The position numbers and the translations under genes are program-made. This document shows, in pieces, positions 51,492 to 60,881 of a stretch of 64,000 nt of DNA; position 1 is the first letter of the stretch; the number at the start of each line of letters is the position of its first letter. Source of the stretch: Nitrospirota bacterium (lineage in GTDB: Bacteria > Nitrospirota > Thermodesulfovibrionia > Thermodesulfovibrionales > UBA9159); NCBI GenBank assembly GCA_021790195.1, contig JAJYIF010000013.1, forward strand, positions 28,264 through 92,263. Direction: 5' to 3'. The notes under the pieces are model-generated. The model was given only the letters and a program-made list of their open reading frames with translations. It searched no databases and was not told the DNA's origin.

Positions 51492-52397
51492 ATGTTGGCA
51501 GAAGAGGATAAAAGACATTTTTCTGAAGAGAAGGAGTTGCCGAATGATTCGGAGACTCTGAGCAGACCCGTTCGCTTCCTCCTGATAACGGCAGCCTCGA
51601 TTTTTCTCGCCGAGGCACTGATTATGTTTGTTATGTCGGTCCTGCCCTCTTTTTCGGTAAGGACGGGCGCCTTTATAGACGCCTTCTTGCTGATAGTCCT
51701 GGTCTCTCCTGTCCTATATTTCTTCATAGTGAAGCCGATGCGCCTGCATATGGCCGAACGGATGGCGATCGATAACGAAATAAGGATGAGCGAGGAAAAA
51801 TACCGTTCCGTTGTCGAATCCACCGACGATTCCGTATATCTCCTGGACAGGGACTGCAGGTATTTGTATATGAACAGGAAGCACATGGGGAGAATGGGGT
51901 TTTCGGGAGATGAATACGTCGGCCGTGCTTATGGCGACTTTCATTCAGACAGGGCTACCGCCGAGACTGTCAAGGAAATCGAAAAGGTCTTCGAAACGGA
52001 CGAGCCGGCTCAGCATGAGCATAAAAGCGGTCGGGATGAAAAGTACTTTCTGAGGACCCTGAGTCCTGTCAAGGGGCCCGACGGAAAGACCGTGGCCGTA
52101 AATGTCGTTTCAAAGGACATCACCGGTCTGAAACAGATAGAGGAGGAGAGAGAAGAACTGATCGGCGAGCTGCAGGAAGCCCTCACAAAGATCAAGACAT
52201 TGAAGGGTCTGATCCCCATCTGCGCCTGGTGCAAGAAGGTCCGCGACGACAAAGGTTACTGGAGCGAGATCGAGGCCTACGTCAGGGACCATTCTAACGC
52301 TGATTTTACACACGGCATATGTCCGGAGTGTCTGAAAGGGCTCACGGAGAAAGAGCTTCAGGACGAGGCTGAAAAGGGCAGTGAAAAGAATAGTTGA
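51492..52397 (+). CDS. Membrane PAS protein with C-terminal CxxC module
   Basis: 301 aa. Two membrane helices (about 28-50 and 58-82), a PAS domain (EKYRSVVESTDDSVYLLDRDCRYLYMNRKH...VVSKDITGLKQ), a coiled coil, then the conserved tail LKGLIPICAWCKKVRDDKGYWSEIEAYV...ADFTHGICPECLKGL with two CxxC pairs. This tail is common at the ends of sensor proteins in anaerobes and probably binds a metal. No kinase or cyclase domain. Signal and output unknown. Confidence 0.85.
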   Translation: MLAEEDKRHFSEEKELPNDSETLSRPVRFLLITAASIFLAEALIMFVMSVLPSFSVRTGAFIDAFLLIVLVSPVLYFFIVKPMRLHMAERMAIDNEIRMSEEKYRSVVESTDDSVYLLDRDCRYLYMNRKHMGRMGFSGDEYVGRAYGDFHSDRATAETVKEIEKVFETDEPAQHEHKSGRDEKYFLRTLSPVKGPDGKTVAVNVVSKDITGLKQIEEEREELIGELQEALTKIKTLKGLIPICAWCKKVRDDKGYWSEIEAYVRDHSNADFTHGICPECLKGLTEKELQDEAEKGSEKNS

Positions 52398-52487
52398 CAT
52401 CGGAAGGAATGAGTGGTATAAAAGTCATTATGCCGGAGAAAAGAGTCTTCTATTCTCGGAACTGCAAAGAAGGAGGGTCGGGAGAGT

Positions 52488-52691
52488 ATGTCGGTAGAAG
52501 GCAAAGTCAAGTGGTTCAATGAGTCCAAGGGGTATGGTTTTATTCAGCAGGACAACGGGCCGGATGTCTTCGTCCACTATTCGGCCATAGCGTCGGAAGG
52601 ATTTAAGACACTGGCCGAAGGCCAAAGGGTCCAGTTCGATATCATCGAAGACGAAAAGGGGCTGAAGGCAGCAAACGTTGTAAAGATCTGA
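52488..52691 (+). CDS. Cold-shock-type RNA chaperone
   Basis: 67 aa, full CSD with both RNP motifs (KGYGFIQQ and DVFVHYSAI) and [12 protein letters not shown] start. Single-stranded nucleic acid binding. Good ribosome site (AGGAGGGTCGGGAG). Followed by a strong terminator. Confidence 0.96.
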   Translation: MSVEGKVKWFNESKGYGFIQQDNGPDVFVHYSAIASEGFKTLAEGQRVQFDIIEDEKGLKAANVVKI

Positions 52692-52707
52692 ATGCGTTGT
52701 CCATCTG

Positions 52708-52746
52708 TGGGTGAGGAGTCTTGCGAAGGCTTCCCACCCATTTTTA
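52708..52746 (+). terminator. Rho-independent terminator after the cold-shock gene
   Basis: A GC-rich hairpin GTGGGTGAGGAG...CTTCCCACCC is followed by ATTTTTATT, 17 bases past the csp stop. Confidence 0.85.
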
Positions 52747-52753
52747 TTGAGCG

Positions 52754-53239
52754 ATGCTGATCGGAATAATCTCAGATACCCATGACGATATGTCCTCTAT
52801 CAGGAAGGCGGTGGAGCTTTTCAGCGCGCGGAAGGTCTCGCACGTTATCCATGCCGGGGACCTCGTGTCTCCCTTCACTTTTGAAATATTCGGTGAACTT
52901 AAGTGCGGTTTCAGCGCGGTTTTTGGAAACAACGACGGAGACAAGATTCTGCTCAGACAAAAATCTGGAGACAGGATATACCGCCAGCCGCTTGTCCTGA
53001 CGCTTGACGGGAAGAAGATTGTCGCAGTTCACGAGCCTGACCTTGTGGATCCGCTTTCGGACAGCGGACATTTCCAGGTCGTGGTTTACGGTCATACACA
53101 CACGCCTTATGTGGGAAGAAAGAGAGATACCCTTGTGATCAATCCCGGCAAGGCGGCAAGGCTGCACAAAGGGGACTCAACCTTTGCCTTGCTGGACACC
53201 GGGACAATGCTGGCGGAGATAATCAACCTCGGACGCTGA
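52754..53239 (+). CDS. YfcE/MJ0936-type metallophosphoesterase
   Basis: 161 aa with the calcineurin-like metal motifs ISDTHDD, HAGDLV, FGNNDGD and YGHTHTP plus VINPGKAA. Manganese-type phosphodiesterase acting on nonspecific or unknown phosphodiesters in vivo. Starts 7 bases after the csp terminator. Confidence 0.93.
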   Translation: MLIGIISDTHDDMSSIRKAVELFSARKVSHVIHAGDLVSPFTFEIFGELKCGFSAVFGNNDGDKILLRQKSGDRIYRQPLVLTLDGKKIVAVHEPDLVDPLSDSGHFQVVVYGHTHTPYVGRKRDTLVINPGKAARLHKGDSTFALLDTGTMLAEIINLGR

Positions 53240-53314
53240 GTCCATCAAGACCTTCTGTCCGGCCGATAATGTCCTGCAGTGCCTCCTCTCCATATCATTC
53301 ATATTTTTGTTGAA

Positions 53315-54766
53315 TTATCTTTTCCCTCTCTTATTGGAAGTCAGTATTTCGGCTACGGCTTCCTGAGCAGAGCGGGCGTCCCAGTATGCGAATATCCTCG
53401 ACCCTCTCGATATGCGTCGAAGGACATAAGGATTTCCGAAAGATATAAATGTAGTTGTCGGCTTGTCGAGGGCCTCTACGGCACTCAGCAGCCATGCGCT
53501 GGGCCCGCCTTTCCACGCCCTTATTTTCGAGAATATCGCTACAAGAAGATCACAGTCTCCCGGGATTTGAGACAAGGGGATGTTATCACCCGGGGCTATC
53601 TCGACATGCCCGATATCAGAGTACCGTTGCCTCATCGCACTGACAAAGAAAGACCCCTTTCCTTCCTTGTCTTCTTTCAGAACGATCAGGAAGGGTTTTG
53701 AAAGTCTCATATCTTCTTTCCCTTTAAAAGTGACAGCCATCCGGGCAAGTTCGTCTGAAAGCCTCTGATGTCCGCTGAAATCCGGAGAATCCTCTTGCTC
53801 CCCCGGCAAAACAAAACGCTTAAGGGGGCCGGGTTCCCATTTCTTCCTGAGAAGATAAGAAGCGGTCCGGTCCGGATCTGAGGGGTGCAGGATGATGTCT
53901 ACTCCTGCATCGAGCGCCATAAGAGATGCCTTATCCTCATCGTAGCCTGCCAGCGCCCCCATGTTCATGGCATCCGAAATCACTGTTCCCTTAAACTCCA
54001 TCTCCGATCTGAGACAGGAGATGATCCTGGGGGAGATGGTTGCCGGCTCTCCCGAAGGGTCGATGGCAGGGACGCTCAGATGGCCGAGCATGATCATCTT
54101 CACGCCTTCACGTATCGCATCCCTGAAGGGCACAAGCTCCACATTTTCAAGCGAGGAAAGTTCCTTCCTTACAACAGGAAGAGTCATATGCGAGTCGATC
54201 TCGGTATCGCCGTGGCCCGGAAAATGCTTTCCGCAAGCGATAATGCCGTTTTCCTGTAAGACCCTTACCATTTCACACCCAAAAAGGGAGACCGTCTCAG
54301 GGTCTTCACCGAAGGCCCTTGTGGCGATAATGGGGTTATCGGGATTCGTGTTGATGTCGAGAACGGGCGCGAATATCGTGTTGATCCCAGCATACCGGGC
54401 TTCGACAGCAAAGGCATCGAAGGTTCTTCTCAGTAGGTTTAGGTTGGAGCTCCACCCCCCCTCGCTCCCCTCCTTATCAAGAGGGTGATATTGAGAGGCG
54501 ATTGCCGAAGCGATCGCCATGGCGGGAGGGAATATGGTGCCGCCGTGTATCTGCTGCCCCAGCCCCTGTTCGAGGTCGGAGGCGATGATCAGAGGGTTTG
54601 CAGAAGCCCTCTGAAGTTTCTTTATTCCTTCACGTACGGTCTCGATCTCCCCGCCGAAGACGATGAAACCCGCGACCCCTTTTCTCGCGAGTCCAAGGTA
54701 GTAATCGAAGCGGTCTTCTATCTCCGCTCCGTTGAGGCGTGGAACAAGACGGGAATAAGGATTCAT
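53315..54766 (-). CDS. nagZ: GH3 beta-N-acetylhexosaminidase (NagZ-like)
   Basis: 483 aa from ATG 54766 (MNPYSRLVPRLNG). Catalytic motif KHFPGHGDTEIDSH with the His-Asp dyad, and nucleophile Asp in VISDAMNMGALAGY. The C-terminal third exceeds the usual 340-aa NagZ and resembles the second domain of longer GH3 enzymes. Cytoplasmic, in peptidoglycan recycling. Residues about 92-107 (ASQYHPLDKEGSEGGW region) derive from a purine-rich repeat at 54445-54492 and look inserted in frame. Confidence 0.88.
   Translation of the reverse strand: MNPYSRLVPRLNGAEIEDRFDYYLGLARKGVAGFIVFGGEIETVREGIKKLQRASANPLIIASDLEQGLGQQIHGGTIFPPAMAIASAIASQYHPLDKEGSEGGWSSNLNLLRRTFDAFAVEARYAGINTIFAPVLDINTNPDNPIIATRAFGEDPETVSLFGCEMVRVLQENGIIACGKHFPGHGDTEIDSHMTLPVVRKELSSLENVELVPFRDAIREGVKMIMLGHLSVPAIDPSGEPATISPRIISCLRSEMEFKGTVISDAMNMGALAGYDEDKASLMALDAGVDIILHPSDPDRTASYLLRKKWEPGPLKRFVLPGEQEDSPDFSGHQRLSDELARMAVTFKGKEDMRLSKPFLIVLKEDKEGKGSFFVSAMRQRYSDIGHVEIAPGDNIPLSQIPGDCDLLVAIFSKIRAWKGGPSAWLLSAVEALDKPTTTFISFGNPYVLRRISRGSRIFAYWDARSAQEAVAEILTSNKRGKR
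54445..54492. repeat. Short dispersed-type repeat inserted in nagZ
   Basis: A run of C-rich then purine-rich bases (CCACCCCCCCTCGC..., CCTCCTTATCAAGAGG) typical of small intergenic repeats, here inside a reading frame without breaking it. Only one clear copy is in this window. Confidence 0.4.
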
Positions 54767-55022
54767 GGGAATATTATAGCGTAACGTGCATATGCGGCGG
54801 ATTTCTTGAAGATGTTTAAGTGAGGCTTGAGGTGAGATTGGAATGCCTACAAGCCTTCTGCCGTCGCCGGAGAAGCCCGGGCGAACAGGAGAAAAAGCAA
54901 ATAGGTATTGTGCTGTCAAATAGTTATGAATGTGCGGAAGTCAAAAATGTCATAGAGACATGAGAGCGCAATTGTTATAATAGCGTCCAAGCGGAACCAC
55001 AAGGAATTGCCCCTACAAAGAT

Positions 55023-55282
55023 ATGACATACGATCCTGAGATTCACCATCGACGTTCAATCAGGTTGAAGGATTATGACTATGCGAGGTTTGGCGCGTAT
55101 TTGTCTGGCAACGCAATTATTATGAACACGTTATCCGCAATGACGGTGAATTGAATCGTATCAGGCAGTACATTATCAGCAATCCAGTGAAATGGGAGGT
55201 GGATATTGAGAATCCCTTTCGCTGGAAAAAGGAAGACCTGAAAGATTATTATGATGCAATCTATTCTAACGAGGAGCGATAA
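55023..55282 (+). pseudogene. REP-associated (Y1) transposase relic
   Basis: The 5' part (ATG 55023) encodes YDPEIHHRRSIRLKDYDYA, the standard start of REP-associated tyrosine transposases. About 73 bases on, another frame gives the standard end: WQRNYYEHVIRNDGELNRIRQ, YIISNPVKWEVDIENPF, to TAA 55280-55282. The catalytic middle (about 100 codons) is deleted with a frame change. Its last codons, GAGGAGCGATAATG, contain the ribosome site and part of the start of ftsY. Confidence 0.85.
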
Positions 55283-56187
55283 TGGGATTTCTTGACAGGC
55301 TTAAGGAAGGACTTACAAAGACAAGGAAGAGTTTCATAGAGAAGGTCGAGTCCGTATTTGTCGGGCGAACGATTGACGAAGAAGCGCTTGGTGACCTTGA
55401 AGAGGTGCTCATCGCCTCGGATGTCGGCGTCAAGGCTGCCGCCGAGATCGTCCAGTTCCTCAGGGACAAGGCGAGGAAGGGCGAAATAAAGGGTTCGGGC
55501 GACGTTAAGGACCTTCTGAAGGAGGAGATGGCGGCGCTTCTTGGCCCGTCTCAGCCTCTTCTCATAACGGGTGAAAGACCTTTCGTCATTCTTGCCGTGG
55601 GCGTAAACGGCGTGGGCAAGACAACTACAATAGGCAAGCTTTCTGGCCGCTACACTGCCGAGGGAAGGACGGTCCTGCTCGGGGCCGCCGACACCTTCAG
55701 GGCCGCCGCCATAGAGCAGCTCGAGATATGGGCCAGGAGGACTGGCGCGCAGATTGTGAAACATCAGGACGGATCGGACCCGGCAGCGGTCGCCTTTGAT
55801 TCAATGGAGGCTTCGAGGAGCAGGGATGTCGATGTGGTCATCATAGACACGGCCGGACGGCTCCATACAAAAAGCGCCCTCATGGAAGAGCTGAAGAAGA
55901 TCAGACGCGTGATCGACAAGGCCCTGCCGGGAGCTCCCCATGAGACCCTGCTTGTAGTGGATGCAACTACCGGTCAAAACGCCCTGAGGCAGGCTGAGAT
56001 ATTTCACAACGCCATCGGCATAACCGGCATCGCGCTGACAAAGCTTGACGGCACCGCCAAGGGCGGGATTGTCTTTGCGATCAAGAGGGAGCTCGGAATA
56101 CCGATAAGGCTCATCGGCGTGGGCGAGGGCATTGAGGACCTCAGGGACTTCAATTCGCGGGAATTTGTGGAGGCGCTTTTTTCATAA
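55282..56187 (+). CDS. ftsY: Signal recognition particle receptor FtsY
   Basis: 301 aa, NG domains only: G1 GVNGVGKTTTIGKL, G2 DTFRAAAIEQL, G3 DTAGRLHTKSALMEEL, G4 TKLDGTAKGG. The acidic A domain of E. coli FtsY is absent, as in many bacteria. GTPase that docks SRP at the membrane. Convergent with, and overlapping by 38 bases, the penicillin-binding protein gene. Confidence 0.96.
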   Translation: MGFLDRLKEGLTKTRKSFIEKVESVFVGRTIDEEALGDLEEVLIASDVGVKAAAEIVQFLRDKARKGEIKGSGDVKDLLKEEMAALLGPSQPLLITGERPFVILAVGVNGVGKTTTIGKLSGRYTAEGRTVLLGAADTFRAAAIEQLEIWARRTGAQIVKHQDGSDPAAVAFDSMEASRSRDVDVVIIDTAGRLHTKSALMEELKKIRRVIDKALPGAPHETLLVVDATTGQNALRQAEIFHNAIGITGIALTKLDGTAKGGIVFAIKRELGIPIRLIGVGEGIEDLRDFNSREFVEALFS

Positions 56188-58003
56188 ACTCCATCCATAT
56201 GGGAAGGGCCGCCCTCGCGCCGGTCTCTCTCGGTCCTATGGGCTTATGGTCGTCCCTTCCGACCCACACTCCGACGACGAGCTGGTCGTCGAAGCCTATA
56301 AACCAGGCGTCCGTATATTCGTTGGTCGTCCCTGTCTTTCCGTAAAGGGGTCTTCCGAGCTCCCTGGCCTTCACTGCCGTCCCTTCCTCCACTACGGCAT
56401 GAAGCATCGCCCTCATCTCCTCTACGTCGTCCTGAGAGATGAGCTCGGTCCTTTCGGGTTTTGCCTCACTTAGGGTGACTCCGTCCCTATTTACGATCCA
56501 GTCAAAGAGCCTCGGTTTCACATATTGTCCGGTTGCAAAGACATTGTAAGCTGCGACCATTTCCATGAGGTTGACGTCAGAGGCCCCGAGGGCAAGGGGG
56601 AGATAGGGCTGAAGGTCGCTCTTTATGCCGAGTCTGCGGGCCGTATCTATCACATTGTCCACTCCTGCCTTCTCTGCCAGCCGTATCGTAGCGGCATTCA
56701 GAGACCTTGCAAGGGCAGTCTTCAGGCTGACAGCGCCGTAATAGCGGCCGTTATAGTTTCTTGGTCTCCAGGGATGTCCCGGCTTTGCCCCTTTGAAGGA
56801 GACGGGGCTGTCCATTATCACATCATCCGAGGTCATTCCGTCTTCGATAGCCGTCAGATAGACGAAGGGTTTGAAGGCTGAGCCGGGCTGCCTAATGGCC
56901 TGCGCGGCCCGGTTATACTGGTTCTCCCAGAAGTCCGTGCCCCCCACCAGTGCCCTGACGGCGCCGGTATTCAGTTCTATCGCGACCAGGGCGGCCTGTA
57001 CCCCCTTTTTGTCCCTCTTCTCGATGCTCGAGATTCCGTTTTTCACCGCCTCCTCCGCCGCCTTCTGCAACCTATAATCTATCGTAGAGTAGATCTTGTA
57101 TCCCGCCTTATAAAGGTCGCCGCCGTAACTTGGTTCGAGCTCGCGCCTCAGCATCTCTATGAAATAAGGCGCCTCATATTTCCGGAAATGCGGCCTGAGC
57201 GGAAGCGGCTCTCTCATTGCACTTTCATATTGCGCCTGCGTGATGAATTTGTCGTCGAGCATCTGCCTCAGAACTACGGACCTCCTTTCCAGCGACCTTT
57301 CAGGGTTCCGGAACGGCGAATAATAGGAAGGCGCCTTTGGAAGCGAGGCAAGCAGGGCCGCCTCACCGACCGTAAGGCCGGTCACGGATTTGCCGAAATA
57401 TGTCTGGGAGGCAGCTTCTATGCCGTAAGCCTGCGTGCCGAAGAATGCCTGGTTAAGGTAAAGACCGAGTATCTCGTCTTTGGTGTAGCGCTTTTCTATC
57501 TGTATAGAGATTGCGGCCTCCTTCAGTTTCCGTACGATGCTTTTCTCCGGCTTGAGAAAGAGCATCTTTGCGAGCTGCTGCGTTATGGTGCTGCCGCCCT
57601 GCGCGATGCTCCTGGTCCTGATGTCCTGAAACAGCGCCCGGAGGATACCGATGAGATCGACCCCCGGGTGGCTGTAGAACCTTGCGTCTTCTATCGCCAC
57701 AAAGGCCTTCTTTACGTAGTCGGGGATCTTGTAAGACGGGATGAAGGTCCTTCTTTCGAGGTAGAGTTCGGCAAGCTCTTTGCCGTCGGAAGAGTAAATA
57801 AGCGACGATTCCGCCGGGGCGTATTCTTCGAGCGAATTGATCGCCGGAAGGTCGGAAAGACTCCAGTAAAGGAACCCGAGCAGCGACCCCGTCAGTACCG
57901 AAAGCGCCAACAAGAGGACCACTCTCCGTCCGGTGAAAAAAGACGCGCTTTCGGGCGTCATGGGACGGCCCGGCGCACTGTGCCTCTGGCGGGGGTCAGA
58001 CAT
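56150..58003 (-). CDS. Class A penicillin-binding protein
   Basis: 617 aa: membrane anchor 27-48, glycosyltransferase domain GT51 (FVAIEDARFYSHPGVD, AQGGSTITQQLAK, LYLNQAFFGTQAYGIEAAS), and transpeptidase domain with SxxK in RQPGSAFKPFVY, SLN in ARSLNAATIR, and KTG in YGKTGTTNEYTDAWFIG. Bifunctional peptidoglycan synthase (PBP1a/1c-like). All motifs intact. Confidence 0.95.
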   Translation of the reverse strand: MSDPRQRHSAPGRPMTPESASFFTGRRVVLLLALSVLTGSLLGFLYWSLSDLPAINSLEEYAPAESSLIYSSDGKELAELYLERRTFIPSYKIPDYVKKAFVAIEDARFYSHPGVDLIGILRALFQDIRTRSIAQGGSTITQQLAKMLFLKPEKSIVRKLKEAAISIQIEKRYTKDEILGLYLNQAFFGTQAYGIEAASQTYFGKSVTGLTVGEAALLASLPKAPSYYSPFRNPERSLERRSVVLRQMLDDKFITQAQYESAMREPLPLRPHFRKYEAPYFIEMLRRELEPSYGGDLYKAGYKIYSTIDYRLQKAAEEAVKNGISSIEKRDKKGVQAALVAIELNTGAVRALVGGTDFWENQYNRAAQAIRQPGSAFKPFVYLTAIEDGMTSDDVIMDSPVSFKGAKPGHPWRPRNYNGRYYGAVSLKTALARSLNAATIRLAEKAGVDNVIDTARRLGIKSDLQPYLPLALGASDVNLMEMVAAYNVFATGQYVKPRLFDWIVNRDGVTLSEAKPERTELISQDDVEEMRAMLHAVVEEGTAVKARELGRPLYGKTGTTNEYTDAWFIGFDDQLVVGVWVGRDDHKPIGPRETGARAALPIWMEFMKKAPPQIPAN

Positions 58004-58129
58004 TGTTTTATTATAACGCAGGACGCCCCTGATGGCACACTGGCGCAGCCGTGTTGAAGTAGCGGTCGATTTTGAAGCATAATATACAAAATTTTCTTGC
58101 GTAATCCGCCAGTGAGGAGTTAGGACAAA

Positions 58130-59437
58130 ATGGGTAAAGACAGGATATCGGTCGGCATTATCGGTTTCGGCACAGTGGGTTCAGGGACAGCCCGGATCCT
58201 CCTCGAAAACAGAGATGTCCTTTCGAGAAGGTCAGGCTTTGATATAGCGCTTAAGAGGATCGCGGACAAAGACATCGCAAGGGACAGGGGACTCAAAGTC
58301 CCGGACGGCGTCCTGACAGCGAAGGCCGAGGACGTGCTCAACGACCCGGGGATAGACATAGTGGTCGAGCTCGTGGGAGGCATACATCCCGCGAAGGATT
58401 TTATCCTCGGGGCGATCCGGAACAGGAAGCATGTGGTGACGGCGAACAAGGCCCTTCTTGCGACAGAGGGCAACGAGATATTCGGCGAGGCGGAGAAGAA
58501 GGGCGTGGCAGTCGGCTTCGAGGCCTCAGTCGCAGGGGGAATACCAATCATAAAGGTCCTCCGCGAGGGGCTCGTGGCCAACAATATAACGGCGATCTAT
58601 GGGATCATAAACGGGACTTCCAATTACATACTTACGAAGATGACAGAGGAAAAAGTGGAGTTCTCGGAGGCCCTCAGCGAGGCGCAGCGTCTTGGTTATG
58701 CCGAGGCCGATCCCACCTTCGATGTCGAAGGAGTCGATTCGGCGCACAAGCTTACGATCCTTTCATCCCTTGCATACGGGATACCCCTTTCCTTCAATGA
58801 GGTCTATAAGGAAGGGATCACGAATATTACGCCGCGCGATATAGAGTTCGCTGCCGAGCTCGGCTATAAGGTGAAGCTCCTTGCGATTGCGAAGGAGGCC
58901 GGCGGCGAGATAGAGATGAGGGTGCATCCCACGATGATACCCGGCGAGTACCTCATTTCAAAGGTTGACGGCGTTTTCAACGCGATCTATGTCGAAGGCG
59001 ATGCCGTGGGCTCGACCCTGTATTACGGCAGGGGTGCCGGGGACATGCCTACAGGAAGCGCCGTAGTCGCGGACATCATGGACATCGGAAGAAGTATATT
59101 TTCCGGGGGCGCCGTCAGACCGGTCGGTTTTCCGGTCGTGGGAGCGAACAGGCGCATCAGGAAGATCGAAGACGTCGAAAGCATGTATTACTTCAGATTT
59201 TCTGCCATGGACCAGCCCGGCGTCTTATCGAGGATAGCGGGCATCCTCGGCGGCAACAACATCAGCATCGCCTCGGTGATCCAGAAGGGCAGGCGGATCG
59301 GCGGTTCGGTCCCGCTCGTGGTCCTGACCCACCGGGCAAAGGAAAAAGACGTTCTGCGTTCGGTCAGGGAGATAGACAATCTGCCGGTGGTATCGGACAA
59401 GACCATGTTTATACGCGTGGAGGCAAAAGAGGAGTAA
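58130..59437 (+). CDS. hom: Homoserine dehydrogenase
   Basis: 435 aa. NAD(P)-binding GFGTVGSGTARIL, the catalytic domain signature FEASVAGGIPIIKVLREGL...NGTSNYILTKM...AYADPT-like segment (YAEADPTFDVEGVDSAHKL), and a C-terminal ACT domain (DQPGVLSRIAGILGGNNISIASVIQKG) for feedback by threonine. Reduces aspartate semialdehyde to homoserine. Standard housekeeping gene. Confidence 0.96.
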   Translation: MGKDRISVGIIGFGTVGSGTARILLENRDVLSRRSGFDIALKRIADKDIARDRGLKVPDGVLTAKAEDVLNDPGIDIVVELVGGIHPAKDFILGAIRNRKHVVTANKALLATEGNEIFGEAEKKGVAVGFEASVAGGIPIIKVLREGLVANNITAIYGIINGTSNYILTKMTEEKVEFSEALSEAQRLGYAEADPTFDVEGVDSAHKLTILSSLAYGIPLSFNEVYKEGITNITPRDIEFAAELGYKVKLLAIAKEAGGEIEMRVHPTMIPGEYLISKVDGVFNAIYVEGDAVGSTLYYGRGAGDMPTGSAVVADIMDIGRSIFSGGAVRPVGFPVVGANRRIRKIEDVESMYYFRFSAMDQPGVLSRIAGILGGNNISIASVIQKGRRIGGSVPLVVLTHRAKEKDVLRSVREIDNLPVVSDKTMFIRVEAKEE

Positions 59438-59516
59438 GCGGCTTTTCAAAGGGCGGGGAAAGAGGTTGCTTTCCGCCGGGCCAAGTGATAACCTAAGCTT
59501 ATGGATTGCTTTTTTC

Positions 59517-59593
59517 GTCATACCGGACTTGATCCGGTATCCAGAAGGCATTGAAAAAACCTGGATTCCGGCTCAACACACCGCCGGAATGAC
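59517..59593. repeat. Dispersed palindromic repeat, copy B
   Basis: Two hairpins in tandem: CGTCATACCGGAC...GATCCGGTATCCAG (59517-59544) and the 33-bp unit 59561-59593 identical to 4175-4207. A REP-like pair between hom and the TusA gene. Confidence 0.85.
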
Positions 59594-59667
59594 GGGCAGA
59601 GAAACGACTTTATAAGCAGACTTTAAGTACAATAAGGGCGACCTATGAGAGTCCGGCGGAGGTATAA

Positions 59668-59916
59668 ATGGAAGAAGATGTGAGAGTGGATAAAAAGATA
59701 AATATCAAGGGACTGGTCTGCCCTTATACGTTCGTGAAATCCAAGCTTGCGGTTGAGGACCTTGAGGTAGGGCAGGTGCTCGAGATACTCCTTGACAGCG
59801 AGGAGGCCGCGCGGAACATCCCGAAATCCATGGAGGACCATGGACAGAAGGTCCTTAGGCTCGAAAAGATCAATGAGACGGACTGGATCATTCAGGTGAG
59901 GAAGGACAAAGAGTGA
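59668..59916 (+). CDS. TusA-family sulfur carrier
   Basis: 82 aa. Single TusA domain with the reactive Cys in GLVCPYTFVKSKLAVEDLEVGQVLEILLD; the usual CPxP is CPYT. Likely a sulfur-relay carrier. Its stop overlaps the next gene's start (ATGA-type), linking it to an E1-like enzyme. Confidence 0.93.
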   Translation: MEEDVRVDKKINIKGLVCPYTFVKSKLAVEDLEVGQVLEILLDSEEAARNIPKSMEDHGQKVLRLEKINETDWIIQVRKDKE

Positions 59917-60716
59917 TGGAGTTTACCGAGGACCAGTTACAGAGATACAGCAGGCACATAATACTTCCGGAGGTCGGCGGGAAAGGACAAAAGAAGATAC
60001 TCGGGGCCAAGGTTTTTATCGTGGGCGCCGGCGGCCTTGGGTGTCCGGTGGGATACTATCTTGCCGCCGCCGGGGTCGGCACTATCGGGATGATCGATAA
60101 TGACGTGGTGGAACTGAGCAATCTTCAGCGTCAGATAGCCCATAACACGAGCCGCATAGGCGTCCCCAAGGTCGAGTCTGTCAAAACTACTTTTGAATCG
60201 CTGAATCCCGATGTGAAGGTGATTGCGCTGAAAGAGAAGATCACAAAGGACAACATCAAAGACCTCATCCGGGACTATGACGTTGTGGTGGACGGCAGCG
60301 ACAATTTCCCCACGAGGTACCTTGTGAACGACGCATGCGTCATGATGAGGAAGCCTCTTGTGAGCGGAGCGATATTGAAGTTCGAGGGCCAGGTCACCAC
60401 CATTCTGCCGGGTGAGGGACACTGTTACAGATGCCTCTTTGAAGAGATGCCGCCTGCAGGCCTCGTCCCTTCGTGCCAGGAGGCCGGCGTGATAGGCGCG
60501 ATACCGGGAGTTGTCGGCTCCCTCCAGGCGATAGAAGTCTTTAAATTGATACTCGGCAAAGGCGAAACACTCAAGAACACGCTCCTCATTTACGACGCGC
60601 TGAGGACTACGTTCAGGCGGGTGAAGGTCCCGAAGAATCCGGACTGCCCTGTCTGCGGCGACAAGCCGACTATAACCGAACTTCGGGATTACGACGCCGG
60701 TTATTGCAGGATATAA
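59913..60716 (+). CDS. ThiF/MoeB-type E1-like adenylyltransferase
   Basis: 267 aa. Nucleotide site GAGGLGCPVGYYLAAAGVGTIGMIDNDVVELSNLQRQ, DGSDNFPTRYLVND, catalytic Cys region PPAGLVPSCQEAGVIGAIPGVVGSLQAIE, and the zinc CxxC pairs CYRCLF and CPVCGDK. Adenylates the C-terminus of a ubiquitin-like sulfur carrier (ThiS/MoaD type). No such carrier gene is visible next to it. Start ATG 59913. Confidence 0.93.
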   Translation: MMEFTEDQLQRYSRHIILPEVGGKGQKKILGAKVFIVGAGGLGCPVGYYLAAAGVGTIGMIDNDVVELSNLQRQIAHNTSRIGVPKVESVKTTFESLNPDVKVIALKEKITKDNIKDLIRDYDVVVDGSDNFPTRYLVNDACVMMRKPLVSGAILKFEGQVTTILPGEGHCYRCLFEEMPPAGLVPSCQEAGVIGAIPGVVGSLQAIEVFKLILGKGETLKNTLLIYDALRTTFRRVKVPKNPDCPVCGDKPTITELRDYDAGYCRI

Positions 60717-60881
60717 AATCAGTTCCGAGTCGGCTGTCGGCAGTCATCAGTTATAGAAGAGAATCGCGCGAAAGGTCGCTTTAGTCGACTATCTTCTTTT
60801 GCATATTCTATCAAGAGACTTCAAAAGGCGAAAGAGTCTGGTACTGTAAACACAAAACATATCTTTAGGGGGGGGGAGATC

